This document shows positions 37,124-45,965 of a DNA stretch of 64,000 nucleotides, piece by piece; position 1 is the first letter of the stretch; every line of letters begins with the position of its first letter. A program made the translations under genes and the position numbers. The stretch is from CAVQFO01 sp963711725 (GTDB taxonomy: Bacteria > Pseudomonadota > Gammaproteobacteria > Nitrococcales > Aquisalimonadaceae), in contig CAVQFO010000024.1 in assembly GCA_963711725.1 (NCBI GenBank), forward strand, positions 231,153 to 295,152, given 5' to 3'. The notes beneath the pieces are model-generated. The model worked only from the letters and a program-made list of their open reading frames with translations. It made no database searches and had not been told where the DNA came from.

Positions 37124-38332
37124 CTATCGACGCTTGGCCTGGAGCTTCAACCGGAGCGCGTTGAGGCGGATGAACCCTTCCGCATCCTTCTGATCATAGG
37201 CGCCGGCATCATCCTCGAACGTGGAGATGCGGGTATCGAACAGGCTGTCGGTCTCCGAGGAACGGCCCACCACCATGACGTTGCCCTTGTAGAGCTTCAA
37301 CCGGACGGTTCCGTTCACGTGCTCCTGGCTCTGGTCGATCAGGGCCTGCATAGCCTGACGCTCCGGACTGAACCAGTAGCCGTTGTAGATGATCTTGGCG
37401 TAGCGCGGCATGAGCTCATCCTTCAGATGAGCCACCTCGCGATCCAGGGTGATGGACTCGATGGCACGATGGGCGCGCAGCAAGATCGTGCCTCCGGGGG
37501 TTTCATAGCAGCCCCGGGACTTCATGCCCACGTACCGGTTCTCGACAATGTCGATCCGGCCGACGCCGTTGTCCATGCCCAGCTTGTTGAGCCGGGTCAG
37601 CACCTGCGCCGGTGTCATGGCCTCGCCGTCCACCGCCACCACATCGCCGCGGCGGAACTCCAGATCCACCATCGTCGGCTGATCCGGGGCCTGCTCGGGG
37701 GAGACGCTCCAGCGCCACATGGATTCCTCGGCGGGCGTCCACGGATCCTCCAGCACACCGCCCTCGTAGGAAATGTGCAGCAGATTTGCGTCCATGGAAT
37801 AAGGGGAGCCGCCCTTCTTCTTGCCCTCGATGGGGATGCCGTGCTTCTCGGCGTAGGCCAGCAGCTTCTCGCGGGACAGCAGGTCCCATTCGCGCCAGGG
37901 AGCGATGACCTTGATCTGCGGGTCCAGGCCGTAGTACCCCAGCTCGAAGCGCACCTGATCGTTGCCCTTGCCCGTGGCGCCGTGGGAGACAGCGTCGGCG
38001 CCCGTCTCGTGGGCAATTTCCACCTGGCGCTTGGCAATCAGCGGGCGGGCAATGGACGTGCCCAGCAGGTACTCGCCTTCATAGATGGTGTTGGCGCGGA
38101 ACATGGGAAACACGTAGTCCCGCACGAACTCCTCACGCAGATCCTCGATGTAGATCTCGGAGACTCCGAACTGCTTTGCCTTGGTCCGGGCCGGCTCCAG
38201 CTCCTCGCCCTGGCCCAGGTCGGCGGTAAACGTCACCACCTCGCAGCCATACGTTTCCTTCAGCCACATGAGAATGACCGAGGTGTCCAAGCCGCCGGAA
38301 TATGCCAACACAACCTTTTTGATGTCGCTCAT
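37124..38332 (-). CDS. argG: Argininosuccinate synthase
   Basis: Joins citrulline and aspartate with ATP, the penultimate step of arginine synthesis. It has 402 residues. The start at 38332 (MSDIKKVVLAYSGGLDTSV) has AAAGG upstream; the P-loop-like AYSGGLDTS is the ATP pyrophosphatase motif. ATGKGNDQVRFELG, SPYSMDANLLHISYEGG and GIGRIDIVENR-like segments are intact. It is divergent from pyrC. argD and argF, the other arginine genes here, are 3.5 kb away. Confidence 0.97.
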   Translation of the reverse strand: MSDIKKVVLAYSGGLDTSVILMWLKETYGCEVVTFTADLGQGEELEPARTKAKQFGVSEIYIEDLREEFVRDYVFPMFRANTIYEGEYLLGTSIARPLIAKRQVEIAHETGADAVSHGATGKGNDQVRFELGYYGLDPQIKVIAPWREWDLLSREKLLAYAEKHGIPIEGKKKGGSPYSMDANLLHISYEGGVLEDPWTPAEESMWRWSVSPEQAPDQPTMVDLEFRRGDVVAVDGEAMTPAQVLTRLNKLGMDNGVGRIDIVENRYVGMKSRGCYETPGGTILLRAHRAIESITLDREVAHLKDELMPRYAKIIYNGYWFSPERQAMQALIDQSQEHVNGTVRLKLYKGNVMVVGRSSETDSLFDTRISTFEDDAGAYDQKDAEGFIRLNALRLKLQAKRR

Positions 38333-38542
38333 GGAACCGCCTTTCAAAATTCCCGAGAATGATGTTCTCGCGCGGGCGCGCGGATACCAACCCTTTCAAG
38401 GAGTAGCGCGCATGATCCCGACTTGGGGGCGACAAATCAAGGCGACGGTCGCAACGCTCGTCCTCCCCCTTTAGAATTGGCCGGGTCGGACCTGGAAGGG
38501 CCCGTCGGTTATACTGCCTCGCTTTGCCCAATCGGAGCCCCC

Positions 38543-39583
38543 ATGGATCAGATTCGCCTCACCCGACCCGACGACTGGCATCTGCACCTGAGGGACTTGC
38601 CGGTACTCAAGGACGTGGTGGGTTTCACCGCTCGGCAGTGCGGGCGCGCCATTGTCATGCCCAATCTCCAACCGCCGGTGACCACCACCGCCCAGGCGGC
38701 CCGATACCGGGACCGCATTCTCGCAGCCCTGCCCGCCGGCTCCGCCTTCGAACCGCTGATGACCTTGTACCTCACGGATAATACTCCCAGCGCGGAGATC
38801 CGAACGGCGCGGGAGAGCGGTTTCGTCCACGCAGTAAAGCTTTATCCGGCGGGGGCCACCACGAATTCCGATGCCGGTGTCACCGATCTGGGCCGCTGCG
38901 CGGGCGCCCTGGAAGCAATGGAGGAACTGGGCGTCCCCCTGCTCATCCACGGCGAGGTCACCGATCCGGGTACGGACATCTTCGACCGGGAGGCCCGTTT
39001 CATCGAGCAGCGGCTGATCCCGCTGACCGCGCGCCACCCCGGCCTGCGCATCGTCTTCGAGCACGTCACGACCCGCACGGCTGTGGACTTCGTGCGCTCG
39101 GCACCCCCCAACGTCGCCGCCACCATCACGGCCCATCACCTGCTGCTCAACCGCAACGACCTGCTGGCGGGCGGGCTGCGTCCGCACCATTACTGCCTGC
39201 CGGTGCTCAAACGCGAGGAAGACCGCACCGCTCTCGTGGAAGCGGCCACTTCCGGCAACCCCAAATTCTTCCTGGGCACCGACAGCGCCCCCCATGCTCG
39301 CGGCGCCAAAGAGGCGGCCTGCGGCTGCGCCGGCTCATTCACGGCATTTGCGGCACTGGAACTCTACGCCGAAGCCTTCGACCAGGCCGGCCGGCTGGAC
39401 CGCCTGGAAGGCTTCGCCAGTCACTTCGGCCCCGACTTCTACGGGCTGCCCCGCAACACCGACACCGTCACCCTGCGTCGCCGCACCTGGAGCGTGCCGA
39501 CGGATTATCCGTTCGGCGACGAACGCATCGTGCCCCTGCGCGCCGGCGGTGAGATCCACTGGGAACTGATCGGAACTGATTAA
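38543..39583 (+). CDS. pyrC: Dihydroorotase, class II
   Basis: Cyclises carbamoyl aspartate to dihydroorotate in pyrimidine synthesis. It has 346 residues. DDWHLHLRD carries the zinc-binding HxHxR. VKLYPAGATTNSDAGV has the Lys that becomes carboxylated. LLIHGEVTD, VFEHVTTR and FLGTDSAPHARGAKE provide the other metal and active-site residues. The ATG at 38543 starts MDQIRLTRPDDWH, the family N-terminus. rnt follows one base after the stop. Confidence 0.97.
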   Translation: MDQIRLTRPDDWHLHLRDLPVLKDVVGFTARQCGRAIVMPNLQPPVTTTAQAARYRDRILAALPAGSAFEPLMTLYLTDNTPSAEIRTARESGFVHAVKLYPAGATTNSDAGVTDLGRCAGALEAMEELGVPLLIHGEVTDPGTDIFDREARFIEQRLIPLTARHPGLRIVFEHVTTRTAVDFVRSAPPNVAATITAHHLLLNRNDLLAGGLRPHHYCLPVLKREEDRTALVEAATSGNPKFFLGTDSAPHARGAKEAACGCAGSFTAFAALELYAEAFDQAGRLDRLEGFASHFGPDFYGLPRNTDTVTLRRRTWSVPTDYPFGDERIVPLRAGGEIHWELIGTD

Positions 39584-39584
39584 T

Positions 39585-40232
39585 ATGGAAACTATTGGCA
39601 CGGGCGACGCGCTCTACACCATGAACAAGCGGTTCCGCACCTACCTGCCGGTGGTGGTGGACGTGGAGACCGGCGGGCTGAACTGGCAAACCGACGCGCT
39701 GCTGCAAATCGCCGCGGTGTTGATCCGGATGGATGAAAGCGGGCGTCTGTATCCGGCCGAGACCCATTCCTGCCACGTCAAGGCGTTCGAAGGCGCCAAC
39801 ATCGACCCCAAGTCGCTGGAGGTAAACGGCATCGACCCGGACCACCCCCTGCGCGCCGCCTATGCGGAGGACCAGGCGCTGGGACGGATCTTCAAGCCCA
39901 TCCGCCAGGAGATGCGCGATACGGAATGCACCCGCGCCATACTGGTGGGGCACAACGCCACGTTCGATCTGAACTTCCTGAATGCGGCCGTGGAACGGGC
40001 GGGAATCCGAAGAAACCCATTTCATCCGTTTGGCTGTTTCGACACGGCCACCCTGGGGGGCTTGGCGTACGGACAGACCGTCTTGGCCCGAGCCGCCAAG
40101 GCGGCGGGATTGAAATGGGACGGGCGGGAAGCCCATTCGGCGGTCTATGACGCGGAAATGACGGCGGAGCTATTCTGCAGAGTCGTCAATCGCTGGGATG
40201 AGTGCAACGGCTTTCCGGGCATCGACGGTTGA
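39585..40232 (+). CDS. rnt: Ribonuclease T
   Basis: 3'-5' exoribonuclease trimming tRNA, 5S and 23S rRNA ends. It has 215 residues. PVVVDVETGGLNWQTDAL is Exo I with the metal-binding Asp/Glu. AILVGHNATFDLNFLNAAVE is Exo II, and EAHSAVYDAEMTAELF (HxxxxD) is Exo III. The first ATG at 39585 sits directly after the pyrC TAA; an internal ATG gives MNKRFRTYLP and may also be used. Gene order pyrC-rnt-grxD is shared with pseudomonads. Confidence 0.95.
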   Translation: METIGTGDALYTMNKRFRTYLPVVVDVETGGLNWQTDALLQIAAVLIRMDESGRLYPAETHSCHVKAFEGANIDPKSLEVNGIDPDHPLRAAYAEDQALGRIFKPIRQEMRDTECTRAILVGHNATFDLNFLNAAVERAGIRRNPFHPFGCFDTATLGGLAYGQTVLARAAKAAGLKWDGREAHSAVYDAEMTAELFCRVVNRWDECNGFPGIDG

Positions 40233-40246
40233 ACGGGATATTCATT

Positions 40247-40446
40247 ACGCTTCAGGACACGAAGCGCACGAAGAGTACACGAAGAACCACGAAAGTGATC
40301 TTTCGGGCGGTCTACGCCCGCTCATCAAGGAGCTTCGTGTCTGCTTCCTGCCCTTCGTGACCCGAAGTGCTCGATCATTCGCGGTCGGCACGACCGCTCC
40401 TACCGGCGCTCGACCCATTCTGTAGGAGCGGCGTTAACCGCCGCGA
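40247..40446. repeat. Composite palindromic repeat, copy 2
   Basis: Lies between convergent rnt and grxD. It begins CGCTTCAGGACACGAAG, has several CACGAAG words, a GGCGGTCTACGCCCGC hairpin in the centre, then CTTCGTG words, and TTCGCGGTCGGCACGACCGC. It ends with a GTAGGAGCGGCG...CCGCGAA unit. Compared with copies 1 and 3 the leading REP unit is absent. It is likely a bidirectional transcript end. Confidence 0.8.
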
Positions 40447-40462
40447 ACACACTGCGGACCTG

Positions 40463-40783
40463 TCAGCTGGCCTTGACCTGGTCCACCGCCTTCTGAAGAT
40501 CACCGCTCTGATACATCTCCAGAATGATGTCGCAGCCGCCGACCAGCTCGCCGTTGATATAGAGCTGGGGAATGGTCGGCCAGTTGCCGAACTGTTTCAC
40601 GCCCTCACGGATGCGCTCGTCCTCCAGGACATTCACATAGGCGAATTCCGCAGTGCAGCCGGCCAGCGCCTGGGAGGCGCGCATGGAGAACCCGCACTGG
40701 GGGAACTGGGGCGTGCCTTTCATGAACAGGATGACGGGATGTTCCTCAACCTGTTTCTTGATCGCTTCCTGTACTTCGTCCAT
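40463..40783 (-). CDS. grxD: Monothiol glutaredoxin Grx4 type
   Basis: CGFS-type glutaredoxin that carries [2Fe-2S] clusters with BolA-like partners. It has 106 residues. VILFMKGTPQFPQCGFSMRA contains the CGFS active site. WPTIPQLYINGELVGGCDI is the glutathione-binding TVP-type loop (here TIP) with the GG motif. The position near rnt and sodB is consistent with conserved synteny. Confidence 0.96.
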   Translation of the reverse strand: MDEVQEAIKKQVEEHPVILFMKGTPQFPQCGFSMRASQALAGCTAEFAYVNVLEDERIREGVKQFGNWPTIPQLYINGELVGGCDIILEMYQSGDLQKAVDQVKAS

Positions 40784-41185
40784 CGACTAAAACCTCATTC
40801 TCTAGCGAAGGTGGGCCCTCGGCCCCGGATTGGCGCATATTCTACTCCTCCCCCCGCCCGACATAAACCAACGCACCTCACACCTTGACTTCGCCCGCTC
40901 CGACCTCATCTCGTTGAACGGCGGTATGACCCGCCGCCGACGTCCCGCCTGACCGGAGATCGCCTCCGAGGGGCGGGCACCGATTAAAGAGCGATTCCCT
41001 GTCGCCGGTGCGGTTGAAATGACCCGGGGGGCTGCTTAGACTCTCTCTAAACTAAATTTTCCGAACATTACGACCCCCTCTCCGTGGGGGTAATCCGCTT
41101 TTCCCAAAAGGCTCGAAGCCTCGTCATCCGGCGGTTTCGGGCCGAATCTTTTCGGTTTTGTGACCAAGGACTCAAGGAGCAAGCA
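40784..41185. other. 402-bp divergent gap before sodB, only a short hairpin seen
   Basis: Promoter space between grxD and sodB. It includes a small hairpin, ACCCCC/GGGGGT (41073-41078 with 41086-41091), and an AT-rich stretch at 41045-41068, a plausible promoter zone for sodB. No convincing Fur, IscR or OxyR site is visible by eye. No coding frame with family features is present. Confidence 0.45.
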
Positions 41186-41773
41186 ATGAAGCACGAATTG
41201 CCCGAACTGCCCTACGCGATGAACGCACTGGAGCCGTATATCTCTCAGGAAACCCTGGAATACCACTACGGCAAGCATCACAAGGCCTACGTCGACAAGA
41301 CCAACTCCCTGATCGAAGGCACGGAGTACGCCGATCTGTCTCTGGAGGATCTGATCAAGAAGGCCTCCGGCACCTTGTTCAATCAGGCCGCCCAGATCTG
41401 GAACCACAGCTTCTACTGGAACTGCCTGAGCCCCAACGGCGGCGGCGAACCCAGCGGTGATCTGGCCGATGCCATCAACAAGGCATTCGGCTCCTTCGAG
41501 AATTTCAAGAAGGAATTCAACGACAAAACCGCTTCGAACTTCGGTTCCGGCTGGGGTTGGCTGGTCAAGAACAAGTCCGACGGCAGCGTCAAAGTGGTGG
41601 AGACCGACGACGCCGACACCCCGCTGACCGACGACAGTGTGGTGCCGCTGCTGACCTGCGACATCTGGGAGCACGCGTACTACATCGACTACCGGAACGC
41701 CCGCCCCAAATACCTGGAGGCATTCTGGCATCTCGTTAACTGGAAGTTTGTCGCGGAGAATTTCGCGAAATAG
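41186..41773 (+). CDS. sodB: Iron superoxide dismutase
   Basis: Dismutates superoxide in the cytosol. It has 195 residues from ATG 41186, with AAGGAG seven bases upstream. Metal ligands are seen in YHYGKHHKAYV (His), QIWNHSFYWN (His), and DIWEHAYYIDY (Asp and His). AAQIWNHSFYWNCLSP is characteristic of Fe-type enzymes; the Mn alternative cannot be fully excluded. It is followed by a probable terminator before argD. Confidence 0.95.
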   Translation: MKHELPELPYAMNALEPYISQETLEYHYGKHHKAYVDKTNSLIEGTEYADLSLEDLIKKASGTLFNQAAQIWNHSFYWNCLSPNGGGEPSGDLADAINKAFGSFENFKKEFNDKTASNFGSGWGWLVKNKSDGSVKVVETDDADTPLTDDSVVPLLTCDIWEHAYYIDYRNARPKYLEAFWHLVNWKFVAENFAK

Positions 41774-41847
41774 TCGCTCGAACAAGACCTTCGGGGCGGC
41801 GACACGGTTGCGCCGCCCCGGTGGCATGCCTATACTTGGCGTTCCCC

Positions 41848-41879
41848 GGCAGCCCCTTTTGGAGCTGCCTTTTTATTTT
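41848..41879 (+). terminator. Rho-independent terminator after sodB
   Basis: GGCAGCCCC and GGAGCTGCC (one mismatch) pair across TTTT and are followed by TTTTTATTTT. A second, stronger stem without T-tail (GGGGCGGCG at 41793-41801 with 41811-41819) lies upstream. It is likely the sodB transcript end and isolates argD. Confidence 0.7.
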
Positions 41880-41918
41880 CGGCGAGCCGGCTTCCGGCTC
41901 TGAAATCGACGACACACC

Positions 41919-43106
41919 ATGGACAACGCACTGATGACCACCTATGGCCGCCTGCCCGTTCGCTTCGAGAAAGGCGAAGGCGCCTGGCTGTGGGACGACC
42001 AGGGAAAGAAGTATCTGGACGCCCTCAGCGGCATCGCCGTCTGCGGCCTGGGCCACACCCACCCGGCGGTGACCGCGGCGATCCGCGAGCAGGCCGGCAC
42101 CCTGGTGCACACCTCGAACCTGTACGAAATCCCTCTCCAGGAGCAATTGGCGACGCGTTTGTGCAAGGTCGCCGGCATGGATCGGGCCTTCTTCGCCAAC
42201 TCCGGCGCGGAAGCCAACGAGGCGGCCATCAAGCTGGCCCGCCTTCACGGCCACAACCGGGGCCTGGAATCGCCCACCATCATCGTCATGGAAGGCGCCT
42301 TCCACGGCCGCACCCTGGCGACGTTGACGGCTACCGGCAATCGCAAGGTCCAGGCGGGTTTCGAACCACTGGTCAGCGGTTTCATCCGGGTGCCCTATGA
42401 CGACCTGGAGGCGGTAAACCGTGTGGCTTCCTCCAAGCAGGAAGTGGTTGCGGTCCTGGTGGAGCCTGTCCAGGGCGAGGGCGGCATCCGCATTCCCGAC
42501 CCAGCCTACCTGCGCGGCCTGCGGGAGATCTGCGATCGCAATGGCTGGCTGCTTATGGTCGACGAAATTCAGACCGGCATGGGCCGCACCGGCCACTGGT
42601 TCGCCTACCAGCATGCGGACGTCCAACCCGACGTGGTCACGGTCGCCAAGGCGCTCGGCAACGGTATGCCCATGGGCTGCTGCATGGCCCGGGGCGAAGC
42701 GGCGGACGTCTTCAAACCCGGCAATCACGGTTCCACCTTCGGCGGCACGCCCTTGGCCTGCGCCGCCGGCCTGGCGGTGGTGGACACCCTGGAGCGGGAG
42801 AACCTACCCGCCCGTGCCGCCACGCTGGGCCAGCGCATGGCGGACGGTTTCGCCGAACACCTCGGCGGGAAGACCGGCGTGCGGGAGATTCGCAGCCTGG
42901 GTCTGATGTTCGGCATCGTGCTGGACCGCCCCTGCGGCGAACTGGTACGCCGCGGCCTGGATCGCGGGCTGCTGATCAACGTCACCGCGGAACGGGTCGT
43001 GCGCCTGCTGCCGCCGCTGATCATCAGCGATGAAGAGGCCGCGCGCATCGTGGATGATGTCTGCGATCTGATCGTGGGCTTCCTCAAGGAATCCGAACCG
43101 CGATAA
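41919..43106 (+). CDS. argD: Acetylornithine aminotransferase
   Basis: PLP enzyme converting N-acetylglutamate semialdehyde to N-acetylornithine; it can also serve lysine synthesis. It has 395 residues. FFANSGAEANEAAIKLAR is the cofactor-phosphate region, LLMVDEIQTGMGRTG has the PLP-interacting Asp, and VTVAKALGNGMPMG has the Schiff-base Lys. FGGTPLACAAGLAV completes the class III pattern. argF starts ten bases after the stop, so argDF is an operon. Confidence 0.95.
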   Translation: MDNALMTTYGRLPVRFEKGEGAWLWDDQGKKYLDALSGIAVCGLGHTHPAVTAAIREQAGTLVHTSNLYEIPLQEQLATRLCKVAGMDRAFFANSGAEANEAAIKLARLHGHNRGLESPTIIVMEGAFHGRTLATLTATGNRKVQAGFEPLVSGFIRVPYDDLEAVNRVASSKQEVVAVLVEPVQGEGGIRIPDPAYLRGLREICDRNGWLLMVDEIQTGMGRTGHWFAYQHADVQPDVVTVAKALGNGMPMGCCMARGEAADVFKPGNHGSTFGGTPLACAAGLAVVDTLERENLPARAATLGQRMADGFAEHLGGKTGVREIRSLGLMFGIVLDRPCGELVRRGLDRGLLINVTAERVVRLLPPLIISDEEAARIVDDVCDLIVGFLKESEPR

Positions 43107-43116
43107 AGGTAGGCCG

Positions 43117-44040
43117 ATGACCTCTCGCCACTTCCTCACCCTGCTCGATCTGGACGGAGACGAGCTGCTGCGCCTGATCCAGCGGGCTCGCGCCTTGAAG
43201 GAACTGCACGCCCGGGGCGATCTTCATGAACCGCTGCGCGGCAAGGTGCTGGGCATGGTGTTCGAGAAATCCTCCACCAGGACCCGGGTATCCTTTGAAG
43301 CGGGGATGGCACAGCTCGGCGGCAGCGCCATCTTCCTCTCCCCCAGGGACAGCCAGCTGGGGCGCGGCGAACCCATCGAGGACACCGCCCGCGTGCTCTC
43401 GCGGATGGTGGACGCGGTCATGATCCGCACCTTCGGCCACGACACCCTGGAGCGGTTTTGCGCCCACTCCCGGGTACCGGTGATCAACGGCCTCAGCGAC
43501 AGCTTCCACCCCTGCCAGTTGTTGGCCGACATGCAGACCTACTTCGAGCATCGCGGCGACATCCAGGACAAGACCGTGGCCTGGGTCGGCGACGGCAACA
43601 ACATGTGCCAGTCCTACATCAACGCCGCTGCCCAATTCGACTTCCGGCTGAACATCGCCTGCCCCGCGGATTTCGAGCCCGCGCCGGAACTGGTGGACAA
43701 GCACGCCGACCGGGTGCGGATCCTGCGCGACCCTCGGGAGGCGGTGGATGGCGCGGCGCTGGTGGTAACCGATGTCTGGGCCAGCATGGGCCAGGAAGGG
43801 GAACAAAGCCGCCGCGCGGAAATCTTCAAACCCTACGCGGTAACAACGGAACTCATGTCCACGGCGGCCGAGGACGCACTATTCATGCACTGCCTGCCCG
43901 CCCACCGGGGCGAGGAAGTGGACGCCGAGGTCATCGATGGACCCCAAAGCGTGGTCTGGGACGAAGCGGAAAACCGCATGCATGCACAGAAGGCGCTGCT
44001 GGAATACCTGCTGGTGGGAACCCCACAGGCCCCGGCCTGA
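43117..44040 (+). CDS. argF: Ornithine carbamoyltransferase, anabolic
   Basis: Makes citrulline from ornithine and carbamoyl phosphate. It has 307 residues. FEKSSTRTRVSFEAGM is the carbamoyl-phosphate motif, HPCQLLADMQTY and LFMHCLPAHRGEEVD are further signatures. It starts at 43117 with AAAGGTAGG upstream. It is the second gene after argD. The 3' end meets the third composite repeat, which separates it from convergent phoU. Confidence 0.96.
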   Translation: MTSRHFLTLLDLDGDELLRLIQRARALKELHARGDLHEPLRGKVLGMVFEKSSTRTRVSFEAGMAQLGGSAIFLSPRDSQLGRGEPIEDTARVLSRMVDAVMIRTFGHDTLERFCAHSRVPVINGLSDSFHPCQLLADMQTYFEHRGDIQDKTVAWVGDGNNMCQSYINAAAQFDFRLNIACPADFEPAPELVDKHADRVRILRDPREAVDGAALVVTDVWASMGQEGEQSRRAEIFKPYAVTTELMSTAAEDALFMHCLPAHRGEEVDAEVIDGPQSVVWDEAENRMHAQKALLEYLLVGTPQAPA

Positions 44041-44050
44041 GGAGGTTCGT

Positions 44051-44276
44051 TGTAGGAGCGGTCGTGCCGACCGCGAATGATTCAGCGTTTCGGTCACGAA
44101 GGCCGCGAAGAAGACACGAAGAACATGACGCTTTGCGGATTGAGAACTTCCGTTGTCCGCTTCAAATCAACCTTCGTGCTCTTCGTGTCCTGAAGCGTGA
44201 TCAAGATTCGCGGTCGGCACGACCGCTCCTACATCGGCATATCCCTCGCAGGAGCGGCGCTCCCCCGCCGCGAATC
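44051..44276. repeat. Composite palindromic repeat, copy 3
   Basis: The most complete copy: TGTAGGAGCGG plus GTCGTGCCGACCGCGAATGA, then CACGAAG-rich arm, spacer, CTTCGTG-rich arm, CCTGAAGCGTGATCAA, the inverse REP unit (CGCGGTCGGCACGACCGCTC) and a closing GCAGGAGCGGCGC...GCCGCGAA unit. It fills nearly all the space between convergent argF and phoU. Confidence 0.85.
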
Positions 44277-44285
44277 TTCAACCCA

Positions 44286-45008
44286 TCAATGCCGGTCGCC
44301 GGTGGCCTCCCGCGCCATCTGTTCGAAGCTGGTGTGGCGCACGTCCGTACCCTTGACGAAGTAGATCACGTATTCGCAGATGTTGCGGGCCCGGTCGCCG
44401 ATGCGCTCCAACGAGCGGCAGGACCAGATCACGTCCATCATGCGGGGAATGGAATCCGGTGTTTCCATCATCTTGTGCAGCATCTCGCGCATGATGGCTT
44501 CGTATTCGCTGTCCGCCTGGATATCCCACTGGGCCACGCGCACGGCCTGCTCCGGGTCCATGCGGGCGAAGGCATCCAGGGCGCCGCGGACCATTTCGCG
44601 CACGTGATTGCCCAGGCTCTGGATCTGGTCCACCGGGATGCTGCGGCGATCGGCGTCCAGCAAATGCAGCCCCATGCGTCCGATTCGCTCGGCCTCGTCG
44701 CCGATGCGCTCCAAGTCGGTGATGGTCTTGATGACGGCCATCACCAGACGCAAATCGCTGGCCGCGGGCTGGCGGCGGGCCAGCACATGGGTGCAGCCTT
44801 CGTCCAGCTCCACCTCGGCGGCATTGATCTTGTAGTCCGAGGTCACGACCTTTTCACCCAGTTCGTTGTTCCCCTCGACCAGCGCCGTCAATGCGTCGGC
44901 GAGTTGCTCCTCGACCAGCCCTCCCATGGCCATGACGCGATTGCGAATAGCCTCCAGCTCTTCGTTGTACTGCTGGGAGATGTGATGGGAAAAGCTCATC
45001 TTGTCCAT
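44286..45008 (-). CDS. phoU: Phosphate signalling protein PhoU
   Basis: Negative regulator linking Pst transport to PhoR and preventing toxic phosphate uptake. It has 240 residues and two homologous three-helix bundles, each with a metal-site motif: KTITDLERIGDEAERIG in the first and CRSLERIGDRARNICEYV in the second. It is the last gene of pstSCAB-phoU on the minus strand, 70 bp after pstB. Confidence 0.96.
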   Translation of the reverse strand: MDKMSFSHHISQQYNEELEAIRNRVMAMGGLVEEQLADALTALVEGNNELGEKVVTSDYKINAAEVELDEGCTHVLARRQPAASDLRLVMAVIKTITDLERIGDEAERIGRMGLHLLDADRRSIPVDQIQSLGNHVREMVRGALDAFARMDPEQAVRVAQWDIQADSEYEAIMREMLHKMMETPDSIPRMMDVIWSCRSLERIGDRARNICEYVIYFVKGTDVRHTSFEQMAREATGDRH

Positions 45009-45078
45009 GATGTTTCACCTAAAACTCACCCGCGTCGCCGGGAGGCGGGTTCAATTGGTTTCGGGGCCGGCGCCCTGA

Positions 45079-45954
45079 TCAGCCGTAGCGGCCGGTGATG
45101 TAATCTTCCGTCTGTTTTTCCTGGGGCGTCGTGAACAGCGTATCAGTATCCGCATATTCGATCAGCTTGCCCAAGTACATGAATGCCGTGTTGTCAGACA
45201 CGCGCGCCGCCTGCTGCATGTTGTGGGTCACGATGACGATGGTGTAGTCATCCTTGAGCTCCTCGATCAGTTCCTCGATCTTCAGTGTGGAGATCGGATC
45301 CAGGGCCGAGGCAGGCTCGTCCAGCAACAGCAGCCGCGGCTTCACCGCCACGGCACGGGCGATGCACAGCCGCTGCTGCTGACCGCCGGAGAGCATGGTG
45401 CCGTTCTGTTTGAGCTTGTCCTTGACCTCATCCCACAGCGCCGCCTTGCGCAGGGCCCATTCCACGCGCTCATCCATGTCGTAGCGGCTGAGGCGCTCGT
45501 AGAGCTTCACGCCGAAGGCGATATTGTCGTAGATGGACATGGGAAACGGCGTGGGTTTCTGAAACACCATGCCGACCTGGGCGCGCAGGAGGTTGAGGTC
45601 CTGTTTCTTGTCCAGGACATTCTTCCCGCCGATGAGGATCTCACCGGTCGCGGTCTGATTGGGATAAAGCTGGTAGATGCGGTTGAACGTCCGCAGCAGC
45701 GTGGACTTGCCGCAACCGGACGGCCCGATGAAGGCGGTCACCTGCCGGGCGGGTATTTCCATGCTGATGGAGTGCAGCGCCTGGAACTTGCCGTAGTAGA
45801 AGTCCAGATCGCGCACCACGATGCTGGCGGTCTCGGCGCTGGCCTGCTCCGCCCCGCTCTCGCGCGCCGCATCGCGTTCCGTCGCCCTCTCCGGGCCGGC
45901 ATCGATGCTTGGCGCGGCGGCCGCTCCGGAGTATGTGGATCCTTCGTACGCCAT
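45079..45954 (-). CDS. pstB: Phosphate ABC transporter ATPase PstB
   Basis: Energises phosphate import through PstCA. It has 291 residues. Walker A is FIGPSGCGKSTLLRTFN, the signature motif is MLSGGQQQRLCIARA, and Walker B is RLLLLDEPASALDPIST; the switch His is in IVIVTHNMQQAAR. About 35 extra N-terminal residues (Ala/Glu-rich) precede the usual start, so an internal start is possible. 11 bp separate it from pstA. Confidence 0.96.
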   Translation of the reverse strand: MAYEGSTYSGAAAAPSIDAGPERATERDAARESGAEQASAETASIVVRDLDFYYGKFQALHSISMEIPARQVTAFIGPSGCGKSTLLRTFNRIYQLYPNQTATGEILIGGKNVLDKKQDLNLLRAQVGMVFQKPTPFPMSIYDNIAFGVKLYERLSRYDMDERVEWALRKAALWDEVKDKLKQNGTMLSGGQQQRLCIARAVAVKPRLLLLDEPASALDPISTLKIEELIEELKDDYTIVIVTHNMQQAARVSDNTAFMYLGKLIEYADTDTLFTTPQEKQTEDYITGRYG

Positions 45955-45965
45955 GGCTTCTACCT

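Noticed and set aside
40247..44276. CRISPR array, because of recurring CACGAAG words
   Set aside because: The words are irregularly spaced, diverged and face their complements; there are no equal repeats with unique spacers and no cas genes.
43458..45098. A plus-strand frame of 546 codons spanning argF, the repeat and phoU
   Set aside because: It crosses two oppositely oriented real genes and a repeat; no coherent protein.
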